This document shows positions 43,040-53,450 of a stretch of DNA of 64,000 nucleotides, piece by piece. Within the stretch, counting starts at the first letter, position 1; every line of letters starts with the position of its first letter. Both the position numbers and the translations under genes were made by a program. The DNA lies in assembly GCA_003332265.1 (NCBI GenBank), contig QPGA01000006.1, positions 1 through 64,000 on the forward strand. The letters are read 5' to 3'. Under the pieces are notes generated by a model, which did no database searches, was not told the origin of the DNA, and saw only the letters and a list, made by a program, of their open reading frames with translations. The stretch is from Candidatus Accumulibacter meliphilus (GTDB lineage: Bacteria; Pseudomonadota; Gammaproteobacteria; Burkholderiales; Rhodocyclaceae).

Positions 43040-46000
43040 TCAGCCGGCAAGGAAACGCAGCCGGAACTCGTCGAGCGGCATCGGCTTGCCGCGCAGGTAA
43101 CCCTGCATCTCATCACAACCTTCACCAGCCAGAAAATCGCGCTGCGCCTCGCTCTCGACGCCTTCAGCGATAACCGTCAGTTGCAGGCTATGGGCAAGGG
43201 CGATCACGGCGCGGGTGATCGCCCGATCCTCGGCGTCGCTTGGCAAGCCACGCACAAAACTCTGGTCGATCTTCAGCTTGTTGAGCGGCAGACGTTTCAG
43301 GTAGGCAAGCGAGGAATAGCCGGTACCAAAGTCGTCGATCACCAGGCCCAGTCCCATGGCCCGTAGCGCGTCGAGGACCTGGACGCTGTTTTCGGCCTGG
43401 GTCATGATCGCGCTTTCGGTGATCTCCAGTTCGAGGAATTGCGCAGGCAGGCGCGACCTGGCCAGCGTCTTGCGGGCGGTTTCCTGGATGCGGCCGCGCC
43501 GGAACTCGACGCCGGAGACGTTGATCGACAGCACACCCGGCTTGAAGCCGGCGGCGACCCACGCCGCCCACTGGCCAGCGGCGGTCTGTTGGACCCATTC
43601 GCCGATCGGGACAATCAGCCCCGATTCCTCGGCAAGTTTGATGAACTCGCCCGGCATCACCAGACCCAGCTCTGGACGCAGCCAGCGCACCAGCGCTTCG
43701 GCGCCGACCAGCTCACCGCTGCTCAGCGAGAACTGCGGCTGCAGAAAGACCCGCAACTCGCCGCGGTCGATGGCCCGCCGCAGGTCAGTTTCCATCTGCA
43801 GGCGCGCCAGTGAGGACTGGGTCAACTCCTTGGTAAAGAATTCGTAGGTGTTACGACCGCGCTCCTTGGCCCGGTACATGGCCACGTCGGCATTCTTCAA
43901 CAGCGTTTCGGCATCACCGCCATCCTGGGGAAAGAGGCTGATACCGATGCTGGCGCCGACGTAGAACTCCTGTTCGACGGTCACCGGCGAGTCCTGCAAG
44001 AGGGTCAGAATCTTGTCCGCAATATGCGATACAGCTGCAGGATCGGCGAGATCCTCGATGATGATCAGAAATTCGTCGCCGCCGAGGCGACCAACAGTGT
44101 CCGCCTCGCGCCTGAGCCGGGTCAGCCGCCGCGCCACTTCACAGAGAACGCGATCGCCAACCTGATGGCCGAGGGTATCGTTGATGTTCTTGAAGCGATC
44201 GAGGTCGACGAAGAGGACCGCCAACCCGCGCTCGTCGCGATGGGCACGCTGCAGCGCCTTGTGCAGGCGATCCCCGAGCAACAGACGATTGGGCAGGCCG
44301 GTGAGCGGATCGTGATGCGCCTGATGATCGAGCTGATCGTGCGCCTTGCGCAGTTCGGTGATGTCCGAGAAGACGCCAACATAGTGCGTCACGCAACCCT
44401 GGGAGTCCTTGACGGCGCTGACCGTCAAGGACTCCAGAAAGGCCTGGCCGTCCTTGCGCCGATTCCACAATTCTCCCTGCCAGCGCCCACAGGTGTGCAG
44501 GGTCCGCCACATCTCACGGTAAAACTGCGCGCCCTGAAGTCCGGACTGCAGAATGCGCGGGTTGACGCCAAGGACATCGTCCTCGCAGTAACCGGTGATC
44601 TCGGTAAATGCACGATTGACGGCGATGATTTCGCCCTTTGGAGAGGTGATGGTAATGCCTTCGGCGCTGCTGTCGAAAACCGTCGCCGCCTGCTGCAGGC
44701 GCTGCTCCATACGTTTGCGCTCGGTCACGTCGAGCATGATTCCGACGAGACCGCAAACTGCTTCGCCGGGAACGCCGTAGATCGCTTTGTGAAAAACGAC
44801 GTCGCGGTACTGGCCATCGGCGCGCAGCACCTGCGCTTCGAAAACCTGCGAACCCGCGCGCTGGAAGAGTTCTTCGTCAGCCGCCATATAGCGATCGGCA
44901 AGCGCGCGCGGCGCGACGTCGTAGACGCTTGCGCCGACCACTTCTGCGCGTGACTTGCCGATCATTTCGAGGAAAGCCTGATTACAACCGAGGTAGCAGC
45001 CTGCACGATTTTTGTAGAACACCGGGCCCGGAATAGCCTCGACCAATTGGTGCATGAAGTCAAGCTGTTGCGATAACTCATGAGTGCGTTCGGCAACGCG
45101 TTGCTCGAGTTCGAGATGGCTTTGCCGCAGTGCGTCCTGGGCAGCGCGATGCGCCGTTACGTCCTCGTGCGTCCAGATCCAGATCTGGCGTTCGTCCTGT
45201 TCCTCGATCGGGCGGCCGCTGACATGGACCCAGATCGGAGTGCCATCGCGACGGCAGAAAAGGACTTCCCCCTCAAAGGCCTCAAGCGCTGCACTCTGAC
45301 CATAGAGCTGCTGCCCGGCGTCTTCCCACGCTTGCTGGCTGGCATAGAGAAGGCGCGTGGGCTGTCCCGTAAGAGCACCTGGCGGAAAGCCGTAGATCTC
45401 CTCGAATCGGCGATTGCAGCGCAAGATCGTGCGCTCACGCTGATACGCGATGCCGATCATCGCGTTATCGAAAATCAACTGCTGCTCCCAGAGGCTTTCG
45501 ACCAGGGCCTCTTCGGCCGCGCGGCGTGCGGTGATGTCCTGAAACAGCCAGACGTGGCCTTCGTCATGATTTGCCGGGTTGAGCAGACTACCGGTCACCT
45601 GGCACCAGATCGGCGTGCCATCGGCCTTGCAGTACTCGACCTCTCCGACGAAGCTCCCGCCTTCTTCGATACCGCGCCGAGCGCGTTCGCCGGCGGCGCT
45701 CCAGGCCGGCTCAGTGGCAAAGCAAACGCGCGTTGACTGGCCGATCAGTTGACCTGGCAGCGAGCCGAAGATCCTCTCGAAGCTCGGGTTGCAGCGCTGG
45801 ATGATGCGGTCACGCAGAAAAGCGATGCCGATCGGCGCACGTTCGAAGATCAGCGTCTGCTCGCGCAGCAACTGCGCGCTGCACTTGCGCGCGTCGACCT
45901 CCTGCGTGATGTCGAGCACGGTCCAGACGGCACCCTGACCCGGCGCGGCAGTGTCGATCGCGCGGGCGATGAGATGAGCGACAAAGCTGCTGCCGTCGCG

Positions 46001-46273
46001 GCGCGCCAGCTGCATTTCGATATCGAGTATCTCGCCGACGCTCAGTGCCGCACGTGCTTGCTCGCGCAGCGCTTCACAGGCCGCGCTGTCGGGATGGAAG
46101 ACAAGATCCTGCTGGCCGACAAGAGTTCCCGCCGGCCAGCCAAAAAGCGCCTCGGCGCGCGGGTTACAGCGGTACACGCGGCGATTTCGCGTGCACACCA
46201 CGGCAATCCCCGAATGCTCGAGGATAGCCTTGTACTCAAGTAGCTGCTGTTCCAGTGAACCTGACTCTCTCAT
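43040..46273 (-). CDS. PAS(x5)-GGDEF-EAL cyclic-di-GMP signalling protein
   Basis: A 1,077-residue cytoplasmic protein without membrane segments. Five PAS domains lie at about 10-125, 135-255, 260-385, 410-525 and 530-645; a short coiled coil (LELEQRVAERTHELSQQ) separates the third and fourth. The GGDEF domain (about 655-815) has intact RLGGDEFLI and no obvious RxxD inhibitory site immediately before it. The EAL domain (about 830-1070) has intact GAEALVRW, DDFGTGYSS and KIDQSFV, so both cyclase and phosphodiesterase activities are possible. ATG 46273 is used; TTG 46282 is also open. Ligands of the PAS domains are unknown. Confidence 0.93.
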   Translation of the reverse strand: MRESGSLEQQLLEYKAILEHSGIAVVCTRNRRVYRCNPRAEALFGWPAGTLVGQQDLVFHPDSAACEALREQARAALSVGEILDIEMQLARRDGSSFVAHLIARAIDTAAPGQGAVWTVLDITQEVDARKCSAQLLREQTLIFERAPIGIAFLRDRIIQRCNPSFERIFGSLPGQLIGQSTRVCFATEPAWSAAGERARRGIEEGGSFVGEVEYCKADGTPIWCQVTGSLLNPANHDEGHVWLFQDITARRAAEEALVESLWEQQLIFDNAMIGIAYQRERTILRCNRRFEEIYGFPPGALTGQPTRLLYASQQAWEDAGQQLYGQSAALEAFEGEVLFCRRDGTPIWVHVSGRPIEEQDERQIWIWTHEDVTAHRAAQDALRQSHLELEQRVAERTHELSQQLDFMHQLVEAIPGPVFYKNRAGCYLGCNQAFLEMIGKSRAEVVGASVYDVAPRALADRYMAADEELFQRAGSQVFEAQVLRADGQYRDVVFHKAIYGVPGEAVCGLVGIMLDVTERKRMEQRLQQAATVFDSSAEGITITSPKGEIIAVNRAFTEITGYCEDDVLGVNPRILQSGLQGAQFYREMWRTLHTCGRWQGELWNRRKDGQAFLESLTVSAVKDSQGCVTHYVGVFSDITELRKAHDQLDHQAHHDPLTGLPNRLLLGDRLHKALQRAHRDERGLAVLFVDLDRFKNINDTLGHQVGDRVLCEVARRLTRLRREADTVGRLGGDEFLIIIEDLADPAAVSHIADKILTLLQDSPVTVEQEFYVGASIGISLFPQDGGDAETLLKNADVAMYRAKERGRNTYEFFTKELTQSSLARLQMETDLRRAIDRGELRVFLQPQFSLSSGELVGAEALVRWLRPELGLVMPGEFIKLAEESGLIVPIGEWVQQTAAGQWAAWVAAGFKPGVLSINVSGVEFRRGRIQETARKTLARSRLPAQFLELEITESAIMTQAENSVQVLDALRAMGLGLVIDDFGTGYSSLAYLKRLPLNKLKIDQSFVRGLPSDAEDRAITRAVIALAHSLQLTVIAEGVESEAQRDFLAGEGCDEMQGYLRGKPMPLDEFRLRFLAG

Positions 46274-46394
46274 GGCGACCAACGGAAATTTTTCGGGGAA
46301 AGTCTACACGACTGTGGAAGGCCGCGGTGGAGCAACACTTACTGGGAAAAGAAGGTGAAGGAAGCGCTGTCGTGGCAGATGTATCGGCCGTGCT

Positions 46395-47042
46395 TCAGAG
46401 CCGGGCGAGATGGCGCGGCAAGTCGAGAATCGAAACCAGCCGCACGTCGACCCAGGCCGGCTGGCGCGTTTCCGCACTCACCCAGACGGTCTTCATGCCG
46501 AGTCGCTTCGCTGTACGCAGATTGGGCCGAGTATCTTCGACCATGATGCAGCACTGCGCAGTCAAACGCTCGCTGCGCAAGAGGTGGCGAAAGCCAGCGA
46601 CTGCCGGTTTCGGTTGGAAGCGAAGGCGTTCGACCGAATAGATGGCGTCGAAACAGCGGCGAACACCGGTCATTTCCAGAACCGCCTCACTATAACCCAG
46701 CGGCGCGTTCGAGAAGACGATCTTGCGCCCTGGCAAGCGATCGAGCATGGCCTTCAGGGCGCGTTCGAAGACCAGTATCCGCTTGAGGTCCGGAAACTGG
46801 TGCGTATGCCAGAGAAAATGCCTGGGATCGATGGCATGATGGCGCATCAGGCCGAGCAGCGTGGCACCGTAGCGCTGCCAGTAATCCTGCCGAATACGCG
46901 TTGCCTCCTCTTCGTCCACACCGAGGTGCTGGCGGATGTACGCCACCATCGAACGGTTGATCTGCGGAAAAATATGCGGACTGGCGTCGTGCAGAGTGTT
47001 GTCGAGGTCGAAAAGCCAGACCGGCGCGGACGCTCTCAGCAG
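46395..47042 (-). CDS. Pyrimidine 5'-nucleotidase (HAD family)
   Basis: A HAD phosphatase of the family that dephosphorylates pyrimidine nucleotides. The catalytic motif VWLFDLDNTLHDA (DxDxT) is encoded upstream of the first ATG (46949), so the true start must lie between the upstream in-frame TGA and about 47010. No ATG, GTG or TTG exists in that stretch. CTG at 47042 or 47039 is the best candidate, with CAGGGAA before it, giving about 216 residues. Other motifs: KIVFSNAPLGYS and KPAVAGFRHLL with VEDTRPNLRTA. It follows argB by 10 bp on the same strand. Confidence 0.85.
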   Translation of the reverse strand: MLRASAPVWLFDLDNTLHDASPHIFPQINRSMVAYIRQHLGVDEEEATRIRQDYWQRYGATLLGLMRHHAIDPRHFLWHTHQFPDLKRILVFERALKAMLDRLPGRKIVFSNAPLGYSEAVLEMTGVRRCFDAIYSVERLRFQPKPAVAGFRHLLRSERLTAQCCIMVEDTRPNLRTAKRLGMKTVWVSAETRQPAWVDVRLVSILDLPRHLARL

Positions 47043-47052
47043 AGTTCCCTGA

Positions 47053-47970
<918 letters not shown>

Positions 47971-48030
47971 TTACGCGGCAGCGGTGGAAATACAAAGGCA
48001 GCGCACGCTGAACGCTGCGCCGCGAGCCCA

Positions 48031-48972
48031 ATGATCGCGACCACGGCGACAGAGGAGCACGCTCAGCGCCCGCCGCCACCCTATCGCGGCCGCTTTGCGC
48101 CTTCACCAAGCGGCCCGCTGCACTTCGGTTCGCTGGTCGCCGCCGTCGGCAGCTATCTCGACGCCCGGGCCCACGGCGGCCAGTGGATGCTGCGCATCGA
48201 GGACGTAGACCAGCCGCGGACGGTTGCCGGTGCCGCCGACGACATCCTGCGCACGCTGGAAGGCTTCGGCTTCGCCTGGGATGGTGAAGTGCTCGTCCAG
48301 AGCCGGCGTCTCGACCTCTACCACGCCGCACTGGTGCGCCTGCAACTCGAGGGCGAGGTCTACCCCTGCGCCTGCTCGCGAACGGAAATTGCTGCCTGCT
48401 CGCCGCCACGATCGGTCGATGGCGGCCTGGTCTACCCGGGAAGCTGCCGCAACGGCCTCGCCGCGGGCCGAGCGGCACGCGCCTGGCGGCTGCGCGTCGC
48501 CGACGCGACGATCACTTTCGGCGATCGCGTTCAGGGCGATGTGCAGCAGAATCTCGAACGCGCCGTCGGCGACTTCATCCTGCTGCGTGCCGACGGCCAG
48601 TACGCGTACCAGCTGGCAGTCGTCACCGACGACGCCGCGCAAGGGATCAACGCGGTCGTCCGCGGCGTCGACCTGCTCGACTCGACGCCACGGCAGATCT
48701 GGCTGCAGCAACGTCTGGCGCTGACTACGCCGACTTACGCGCACCTGCCGGTGGTGACCAATGCCGCCGGCGAGAAGCTCTCCAAACAAACGCGGGCGGC
48801 CGCCGTCGATCTCTCAGGCGGCAGCGCTGTCCTGTCGGCAGCCCTAAAATTTCTTGGCCACGCTGTTCCGCCGGAAATCAGCGCCGGACCGCTGCGCGAT
48901 TTCTGGCCCTGGGCAATTGCCGCCTGGTCGATCGAGCGTGTTCCGGCCTTGCGCGGCGTCTGCCCCTACTAG
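48031..48972 (+). CDS. gluQ: Glutamyl-Q tRNA(Asp) synthetase GluQRS
   Basis: A truncated GluRS paralogue that glutamylates the queuosine base of tRNA(Asp), not the 3' end. The 313-residue protein starts RGRFAPSPSGPLHFGSLVAAVGS (the HIGH-type motif), holds the zinc cluster YPCACSRTEIAACSP, and has the class I signature EKLSKQTRA in place of KMSKS. The anticodon-binding domain of full GluRS is absent, as expected. ATG 48031 is used. Its last 4 bases overlap the convergent cls gene. Confidence 0.92.
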   Translation: MIATTATEEHAQRPPPPYRGRFAPSPSGPLHFGSLVAAVGSYLDARAHGGQWMLRIEDVDQPRTVAGAADDILRTLEGFGFAWDGEVLVQSRRLDLYHAALVRLQLEGEVYPCACSRTEIAACSPPRSVDGGLVYPGSCRNGLAAGRAARAWRLRVADATITFGDRVQGDVQQNLERAVGDFILLRADGQYAYQLAVVTDDAAQGINAVVRGVDLLDSTPRQIWLQQRLALTTPTYAHLPVVTNAAGEKLSKQTRAAAVDLSGGSAVLSAALKFLGHAVPPEISAGPLRDFWPWAIAAWSIERVPALRGVCPY

Positions 48973-50129
48973 CGCTTGCCGCCGTAACCGACGATGCCGA
49001 CCAGGGTCCGCACCAGGTTGTAGCTTGCCCAACGCAGCAGGCGCGAATGCCAGGGCAGACGCTTCCAGCTATCGATCGGCAGTTCGCGCGCGCCATTGCG
49101 CATCGCCTGTTCGAGACTCTCGCGCAAGCTGTTGGCGAACAGCGGATCCTTGACGACGATATTGGCTTCCCTGGCCAGCAGCAGACTGAAAGGATCGATA
49201 TTCGACGAGCCGACGGTCGCCCAGTGACCGTCGATAACCGCCACTTTGGCATGCAGGAAGCTGCGCCGATACTCGAAAATGCGGATGCCGAAGCCCAGTA
49301 AGCGACCATACAGGGCCTGCGTCGCGTAGTGGAGGAGGCGATATTCGATCCGCCCCTGCAACAGGATGACCACCCGCACGCCGCGCTTTACGGCGTCGCG
49401 CAGGGCGCGGCGAAAGCGCCGACCGGGCAGGAAGTAGGCGTTGGCGAGCAGAATGTCCTGCTGCGCAGCGGCAATGGCCTCGAGATACGCCTCCTCGATG
49501 TCGCGGCGGTGGAGAATATTGTCGCGCACCACGAAGGCGGCGGTCTGCTCGCCACGTGCTCCCGGATCGGTCTGCGCACGCCTGGTAAGGCGGTAACGAC
49601 GATTCAGCTTTGCCCACAACACGATTTCCCACAGTCGCTGCTGGGCCTGCTGAATCGGCGCCAGCAAGGGGCCTTCGACGCGAACTGCGTAGTCGTAGCG
49701 CGGCGGGATCTGATACGGCGTATTGAGGTCGTCGATGACGTTGATACCACCGACGAAGGCGATTTCACCGTCGATCACCGCCAGCTTGCGATGCAAACGA
49801 CGCAGACGATGGCGGCGCAAACGAAAGCGCGCGATGTCGGGTCGGTAAACCATCGCCTGTACGCCAGCGGCGAGCAAGGCCGGTTGCAGAGACTCGGCGA
49901 ACTCCCGAGCGCCGAAGCCGTCGACCAGCACGCGGACCGTGACGCCCCGTCGGGCAGCGCTGGCCAGCGCCGCGGCGACCGCCTGACCGGTCGCATCGTC
50001 CTCGAAAATGTAGCTTTCGAGGTGAACATCGTGCTGCGCGCCGTCGATCGCCCGGATCAGCTCCGGAAAGTACTCGGCCCCGCTGTTCAGCAGGGTCAAG
50101 CGATTGCCGGGCAGGAAGTCAGCGGGCAT
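48969..50129 (-). CDS. clsB: Cardiolipin synthase ClsB-type (two HKD motifs)
   Basis: A phospholipase-D-superfamily enzyme forming cardiolipin. From ATG 50129 the 386-residue product has HKD motif 1 LHRKLAVIDGEIAFVGG and HKD motif 2 LHAKVAVIDGHWATVGSSN, and lacks N-terminal membrane segments, matching ClsB/YbhO. A GTG at 50216 would extend the protein by MPGEA(GV)11NS encoded by a hexanucleotide repeat; I prefer ATG 50129, which starts MPADFLPGNRLTLL and follows GGAGTC 6 bases away. The repeat then lies in the leader and ends in GGAG ribosome-site-like units. Confidence 0.88.
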   Translation of the reverse strand: MPADFLPGNRLTLLNSGAEYFPELIRAIDGAQHDVHLESYIFEDDATGQAVAAALASAARRGVTVRVLVDGFGAREFAESLQPALLAAGVQAMVYRPDIARFRLRRHRLRRLHRKLAVIDGEIAFVGGINVIDDLNTPYQIPPRYDYAVRVEGPLLAPIQQAQQRLWEIVLWAKLNRRYRLTRRAQTDPGARGEQTAAFVVRDNILHRRDIEEAYLEAIAAAQQDILLANAYFLPGRRFRRALRDAVKRGVRVVILLQGRIEYRLLHYATQALYGRLLGFGIRIFEYRRSFLHAKVAVIDGHWATVGSSNIDPFSLLLAREANIVVKDPLFANSLRESLEQAMRNGARELPIDSWKRLPWHSRLLRWASYNLVRTLVGIVGYGGKR

Positions 50130-50135
50130 GGAGTT

Positions 50136-50201
50136 GACTCCGACTCCGACTCCGACTCCGACTCCGACTCCGACTCCGACTCCGACTCCGACTCCGACTC
50201 C
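50136..50201 (+). repeat. (GACTCC)11 hexanucleotide tandem repeat
   Basis: Eleven perfect head-to-tail copies of GACTCC, 66 bp, ending 6 bp from the cls start codon. Read on the gene strand each unit is GGAGTC, so every copy offers a GGAG Shine-Dalgarno-like core. Copy number changes keep reading frame in any extended form. Long perfect hexamer tracts are uncommon in a chromosome like this. Confidence 0.97.
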
Positions 50202-50572
50202 GGCTTCGCCTGGCACACAGCCTTGCTGCCTTGATCCGAAACGCGACCTCGAAAAGGACTTTACCGAACCGGCAGCCGCTCAAGCGCGCTACTCCCCCTA
50301 TGCCCATGACTCCCGCCATCGCCGCCAAGCGCGTCGAGCAGCTATTCTCGACGCTTCGCGCACACGCGTCCAGCGCCGTGCACAAGGCTTCTCGCGCGCC
50401 TCGGAAAATACAGTACAGCCCAAATACGCAAAGCTCATGCCAACCGCAAGCGCGCGGAGCGAAGCTACGATGGTCGCCACTTGCCGACCGGAGAAACGAG
50501 GGTGAGAATGCGACTTTCTCCACTCGGCGAACAGCTGCCTGGCCAGGTTCGCGGCAGCGGATGGGCTGAGCC

Positions 50573-50616
50573 TTGATCCACGTCAAGGCCCAGCCGCCAA
50601 GCCTACCCTCTAATAC
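50573..50616 (+). promoter_or_regulatory. Dnr/FNR-type box and promoter of nirJ-nirN
   Basis: TTGATCCACGTCAA (50573-50586) matches the TTGATN4GTCAA half-site pattern of Dnr/NnrR/FNR regulators. Its centre lies about 42 bp before the start predicted from the -10 TAATAC (50611-50616), the geometry of a class II activated promoter. Which regulator binds cannot be read from sequence. The rest of 50217-50572 holds no gene I can see. Confidence 0.8.
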
Positions 50617-50641
50617 ACGGTTTTCTTTCGGGAAGTGCACG

Positions 50642-51835
50642 ATGTTTCGAATCTCCCAGTACATGCAGGAACTCGCGGCACCCAAGCAGCCCGGCCCCAA
50701 GCAGAATCCACCGGCGCCGGTGGTCATCTGGAATCTCATTCGCCGCTGCAATCTGACCTGCAAGCACTGCTATTCGATCTCTGCCGACAAGGACTTCCCC
50801 GGCGAACTGAGCACCGACGAGATTTTTGCGGTGATGGACGACCTCAAGCGCTTCCGCGTTCCGGTGCTGATTCTGTCCGGCGGCGAGCCGCTGTTGCGAC
50901 CGGACATCTTCGACATCGCCCGGCGCGCAAAAGCGATGAGCTTCTACGTCGGGCTGTCGTCCAACGGAACCCTGATCGACGCCACGAACATCGACCGCAT
51001 CGCCGAGTGCGATTTCGACTATGTCGGCGTTTCGCTCGACGGCATGGGCGCAACGCACGACAAATTCCGGCGCATGGAAGGCGCTTTCGAAGCCTCGCTG
51101 AAAGGCATTCGCCTGTGCCGTGACCTGGGCCTGAAAATCGGCGTCCGCTTCACGATGACCCAGGATAATGCGCACGACCTGCCGCGCCTGCTCGAACTGG
51201 TCGAGGACGAAGGCATCGATCGCTTCTACTTCTCGCACCTCAACTACGCCGGTCGCGGCAACAAGAACCGCAAGGACGACGCGCAACACAAGCTGACACG
51301 CTGGGCCATGGACCTGCTCTTCGATACCTGCTGGGACTATCAGCAACGTGGCCTGCACAAGGAGTTCACCACCGGCAACAATGACGCCGACGGAGTCTAC
51401 TTTCTGTACTGGGTGAAAAAGAACTTTCCCGACAAGGCAGCCAACATCCGCGCGCGGCTGGCGCAATGGGGAGGCAATTCCTCGGGAGTCAATGTGGCCA
51501 ACATCGACAATCTCGGCAATGTCCATCCCGACACCATGTGGTGGCACTACAACCTCGGCAACATCCGTGAGCGGCCGTTCTCGGAAATATGGACAGATGT
51601 TTCCGAGCCGCTAATGGCCGGTCTGAAGCAGTTTCCGCGCAGCGTTTCGGGGCGTTGCGGTGACTGCCAGCATTTCGACATCTGCAACGGCAACACGCGT
51701 GTGCGCGCGCAACAGCTGACCGGCGACCCCTGGGCCGAAGACCCCGGCTGTTATCTCGACGACGAAGAAATCGGCGTCGAACCCGGCCGCGAACGCTTGA
51801 CTGTCACCCCGCACATCAGAATCCGGAGAGCCTGA
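50642..51835 (+). CDS. nirJ: Heme d1 biosynthesis radical SAM protein NirJ
   Basis: NirJ removes propionate side chains from didecarboxysiroheme on the path to heme d1, the cofactor of cytochrome cd1 nitrite reductase. The 397-residue protein has the radical-SAM motif RRCNLTCKHCYSIS, LILSGGEPLLRPD, GLSSNGTLID and a C-terminal SPASM-like cysteine set (GRCGDCQHFDICNGN, DPGCYLDD). ATG 50642 gives MFRISQYMQEL, the family start. Stop and the nirN ATG share one A (TGATG). Confidence 0.93.
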   Translation: MFRISQYMQELAAPKQPGPKQNPPAPVVIWNLIRRCNLTCKHCYSISADKDFPGELSTDEIFAVMDDLKRFRVPVLILSGGEPLLRPDIFDIARRAKAMSFYVGLSSNGTLIDATNIDRIAECDFDYVGVSLDGMGATHDKFRRMEGAFEASLKGIRLCRDLGLKIGVRFTMTQDNAHDLPRLLELVEDEGIDRFYFSHLNYAGRGNKNRKDDAQHKLTRWAMDLLFDTCWDYQQRGLHKEFTTGNNDADGVYFLYWVKKNFPDKAANIRARLAQWGGNSSGVNVANIDNLGNVHPDTMWWHYNLGNIRERPFSEIWTDVSEPLMAGLKQFPRSVSGRCGDCQHFDICNGNTRVRAQQLTGDPWAEDPGCYLDDEEIGVEPGRERLTVTPHIRIRRA

Positions 51836-53442
51836 TGAACTGGCGCCTCGCTATGTCTGCCGCCTGCCTCGCAGCGTCTCTTGCTGGCGGATCGTCGTTC
51901 GCCAGCGCTGCCGGAGCACCCGAGGCAGCCGGCGTCCAGGCACTTTACAAGGAGCACTGCGCCGCCTGCCACGGCGAAACGCGCTTTGGCGGTGTCGGGC
52001 CGGCTCTCCTGCCGGAAAACCTGGCACGACTGCGCAAACCAGAAGCGCTGAAAGTGATCGGCGAAGGGCGCGTGGCGACGCAGATGCCGGCCTTTGGCGA
52101 CAAGTTGAGCGCCGATCAGGTGCAAGAACTGGCCGACTTGATCTACAGCCCGGTGACGCCAGCGCCAAAATGGGACGCGGCCGAGATCCGCGCCTCGCAA
52201 GTGGTCAACGCCGACGCCGGCAAACTACCCGACCAGCCCGGTCCCGGGCTGAAAGGCGCCGACCCGCTGAATCTGTTCATCGTCGTCGAAACCGGCGACC
52301 ATCACGTGTCGGTGCTCGACGGCGACAAACTCGAACGCCTGCACCGCTTTCCCAGCCGCTACGCACTGCACGGCGGACCGAAGTTCTCGCCCGATGGCCG
52401 CTTTGTCTATTTCGCTTCGCGCGACGGCTGGATCACCAAGTTCGACATCTACAACCTGGTCGTCGTCGCCGAAATCCGCGCCGGCCTGAACACGCGCAAC
52501 GCTGCCGTTTCCGGTGACGGCAAGTGGGTGATGGTTGCCAACTACCTGCCGCACAGCCTGGTCCTGCTCGACGCCAAAGACCTCTCGCTGGTGAAGATCA
52601 TCCCGACGCTCAACGCTGCCGGCGACAAGACTTCGCGGGTATCTGCGGTCTACGACGCGGCGCCGCGCAAGAGTTTCGTCGCCGCACTGAAGGACGTTCC
52701 CGAAGTCTGGGAGATCAGCTACGATCCCGACGCCGAACCGGTTGCCGAAGGTCTGGTGCACGACTACCAGTACCGGGAAGGTCACTTCACTCCGGCCATG
52801 TTCTATCCGCGGCGAACCCTGCTCAAGGATTATCTCGACGATTTCTTTTTCACCCAGAGCTACCACGAGATCCTGGGTGCCTCGCGCTCGGCAAGCAAGG
52901 GACAGGTGATCTTTCTCGACGGCCGCAACAAGATCGCCGACCTCGATCTGCCGGGAATGCCGCATCTTGGCTCGGGCATCACCTGGCAGTGGACCGATCC
53001 GACGGGTCGCGAACGGTCGGTGATGGCCTCGCCGAACCTCAACGAAGGGGTGGTGACGGTCATCGACCTCGAAACCTACAACATCATCAAGGAAATAAAA
53101 ACGCTCGGCCCGGGCTTCTTCCTGCGCAGTCACGAGAACAGCCGCTACGCTTTTACCGACTCGATGATGAGCAAGGAAAACAGGAACGTTCTGCAGGTAA
53201 TCGACAAGCAGAGCCTGGAAGTGGTCGGGCAGATCAAGGCCAAACCGGGACAGACGCTGGCCCACGTCGAATTCACTCGGGACGGCCGCTACGCGCTGGC
53301 CAGCCTCTGGGAAGACGATGGCGCGCTGCTCGTGATCGACGCGCAGACGCTCGAGGAAGTGAAGCGAATTCCGGCCAGGAAACCGGTGGGCAAGTACAAC
53401 GTCTGGAACAAAATATCACGTTCCGAAGGCACCAGCCACTGA
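51835..53442 (+). CDS. nirN: Cytochrome c-d1 domain protein NirN (dihydro-heme d1 dehydrogenase)
   Basis: A periplasmic 535-residue protein: signal peptide ending SFASAAG, a cytochrome c domain with CAACH (C42, C45, H46) and MPAFGDKLSADQ, then an eight-bladed d1-type propeller (ETGDHHVSVLDGDKLERLHRF onward). Similar architecture occurs in NirS, but NirN-type features such as HLGSGITWQW and GPGFFLRSHENSRYAF, and adjacency to nirJ, favour NirN, which completes heme d1 and may hand it to NirS. A NirS role is the main alternative. NirF would lack the CxxCH. Confidence 0.82.
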   Translation: MNWRLAMSAACLAASLAGGSSFASAAGAPEAAGVQALYKEHCAACHGETRFGGVGPALLPENLARLRKPEALKVIGEGRVATQMPAFGDKLSADQVQELADLIYSPVTPAPKWDAAEIRASQVVNADAGKLPDQPGPGLKGADPLNLFIVVETGDHHVSVLDGDKLERLHRFPSRYALHGGPKFSPDGRFVYFASRDGWITKFDIYNLVVVAEIRAGLNTRNAAVSGDGKWVMVANYLPHSLVLLDAKDLSLVKIIPTLNAAGDKTSRVSAVYDAAPRKSFVAALKDVPEVWEISYDPDAEPVAEGLVHDYQYREGHFTPAMFYPRRTLLKDYLDDFFFTQSYHEILGASRSASKGQVIFLDGRNKIADLDLPGMPHLGSGITWQWTDPTGRERSVMASPNLNEGVVTVIDLETYNIIKEIKTLGPGFFLRSHENSRYAFTDSMMSKENRNVLQVIDKQSLEVVGQIKAKPGQTLAHVEFTRDGRYALASLWEDDGALLVIDAQTLEEVKRIPARKPVGKYNVWNKISRSEGTSH

Positions 53443-53450
53443 GCCAGGCG

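Noticed and set aside
50130-50216. (Gly-Val)11 N-terminal extension of the cardiolipin synthase from GTG 50216
   Set aside because: ATG 50129 has a nearer ribosome-site-like GGAG and matches the usual ClsB start; the extension is kept only as an alternative.
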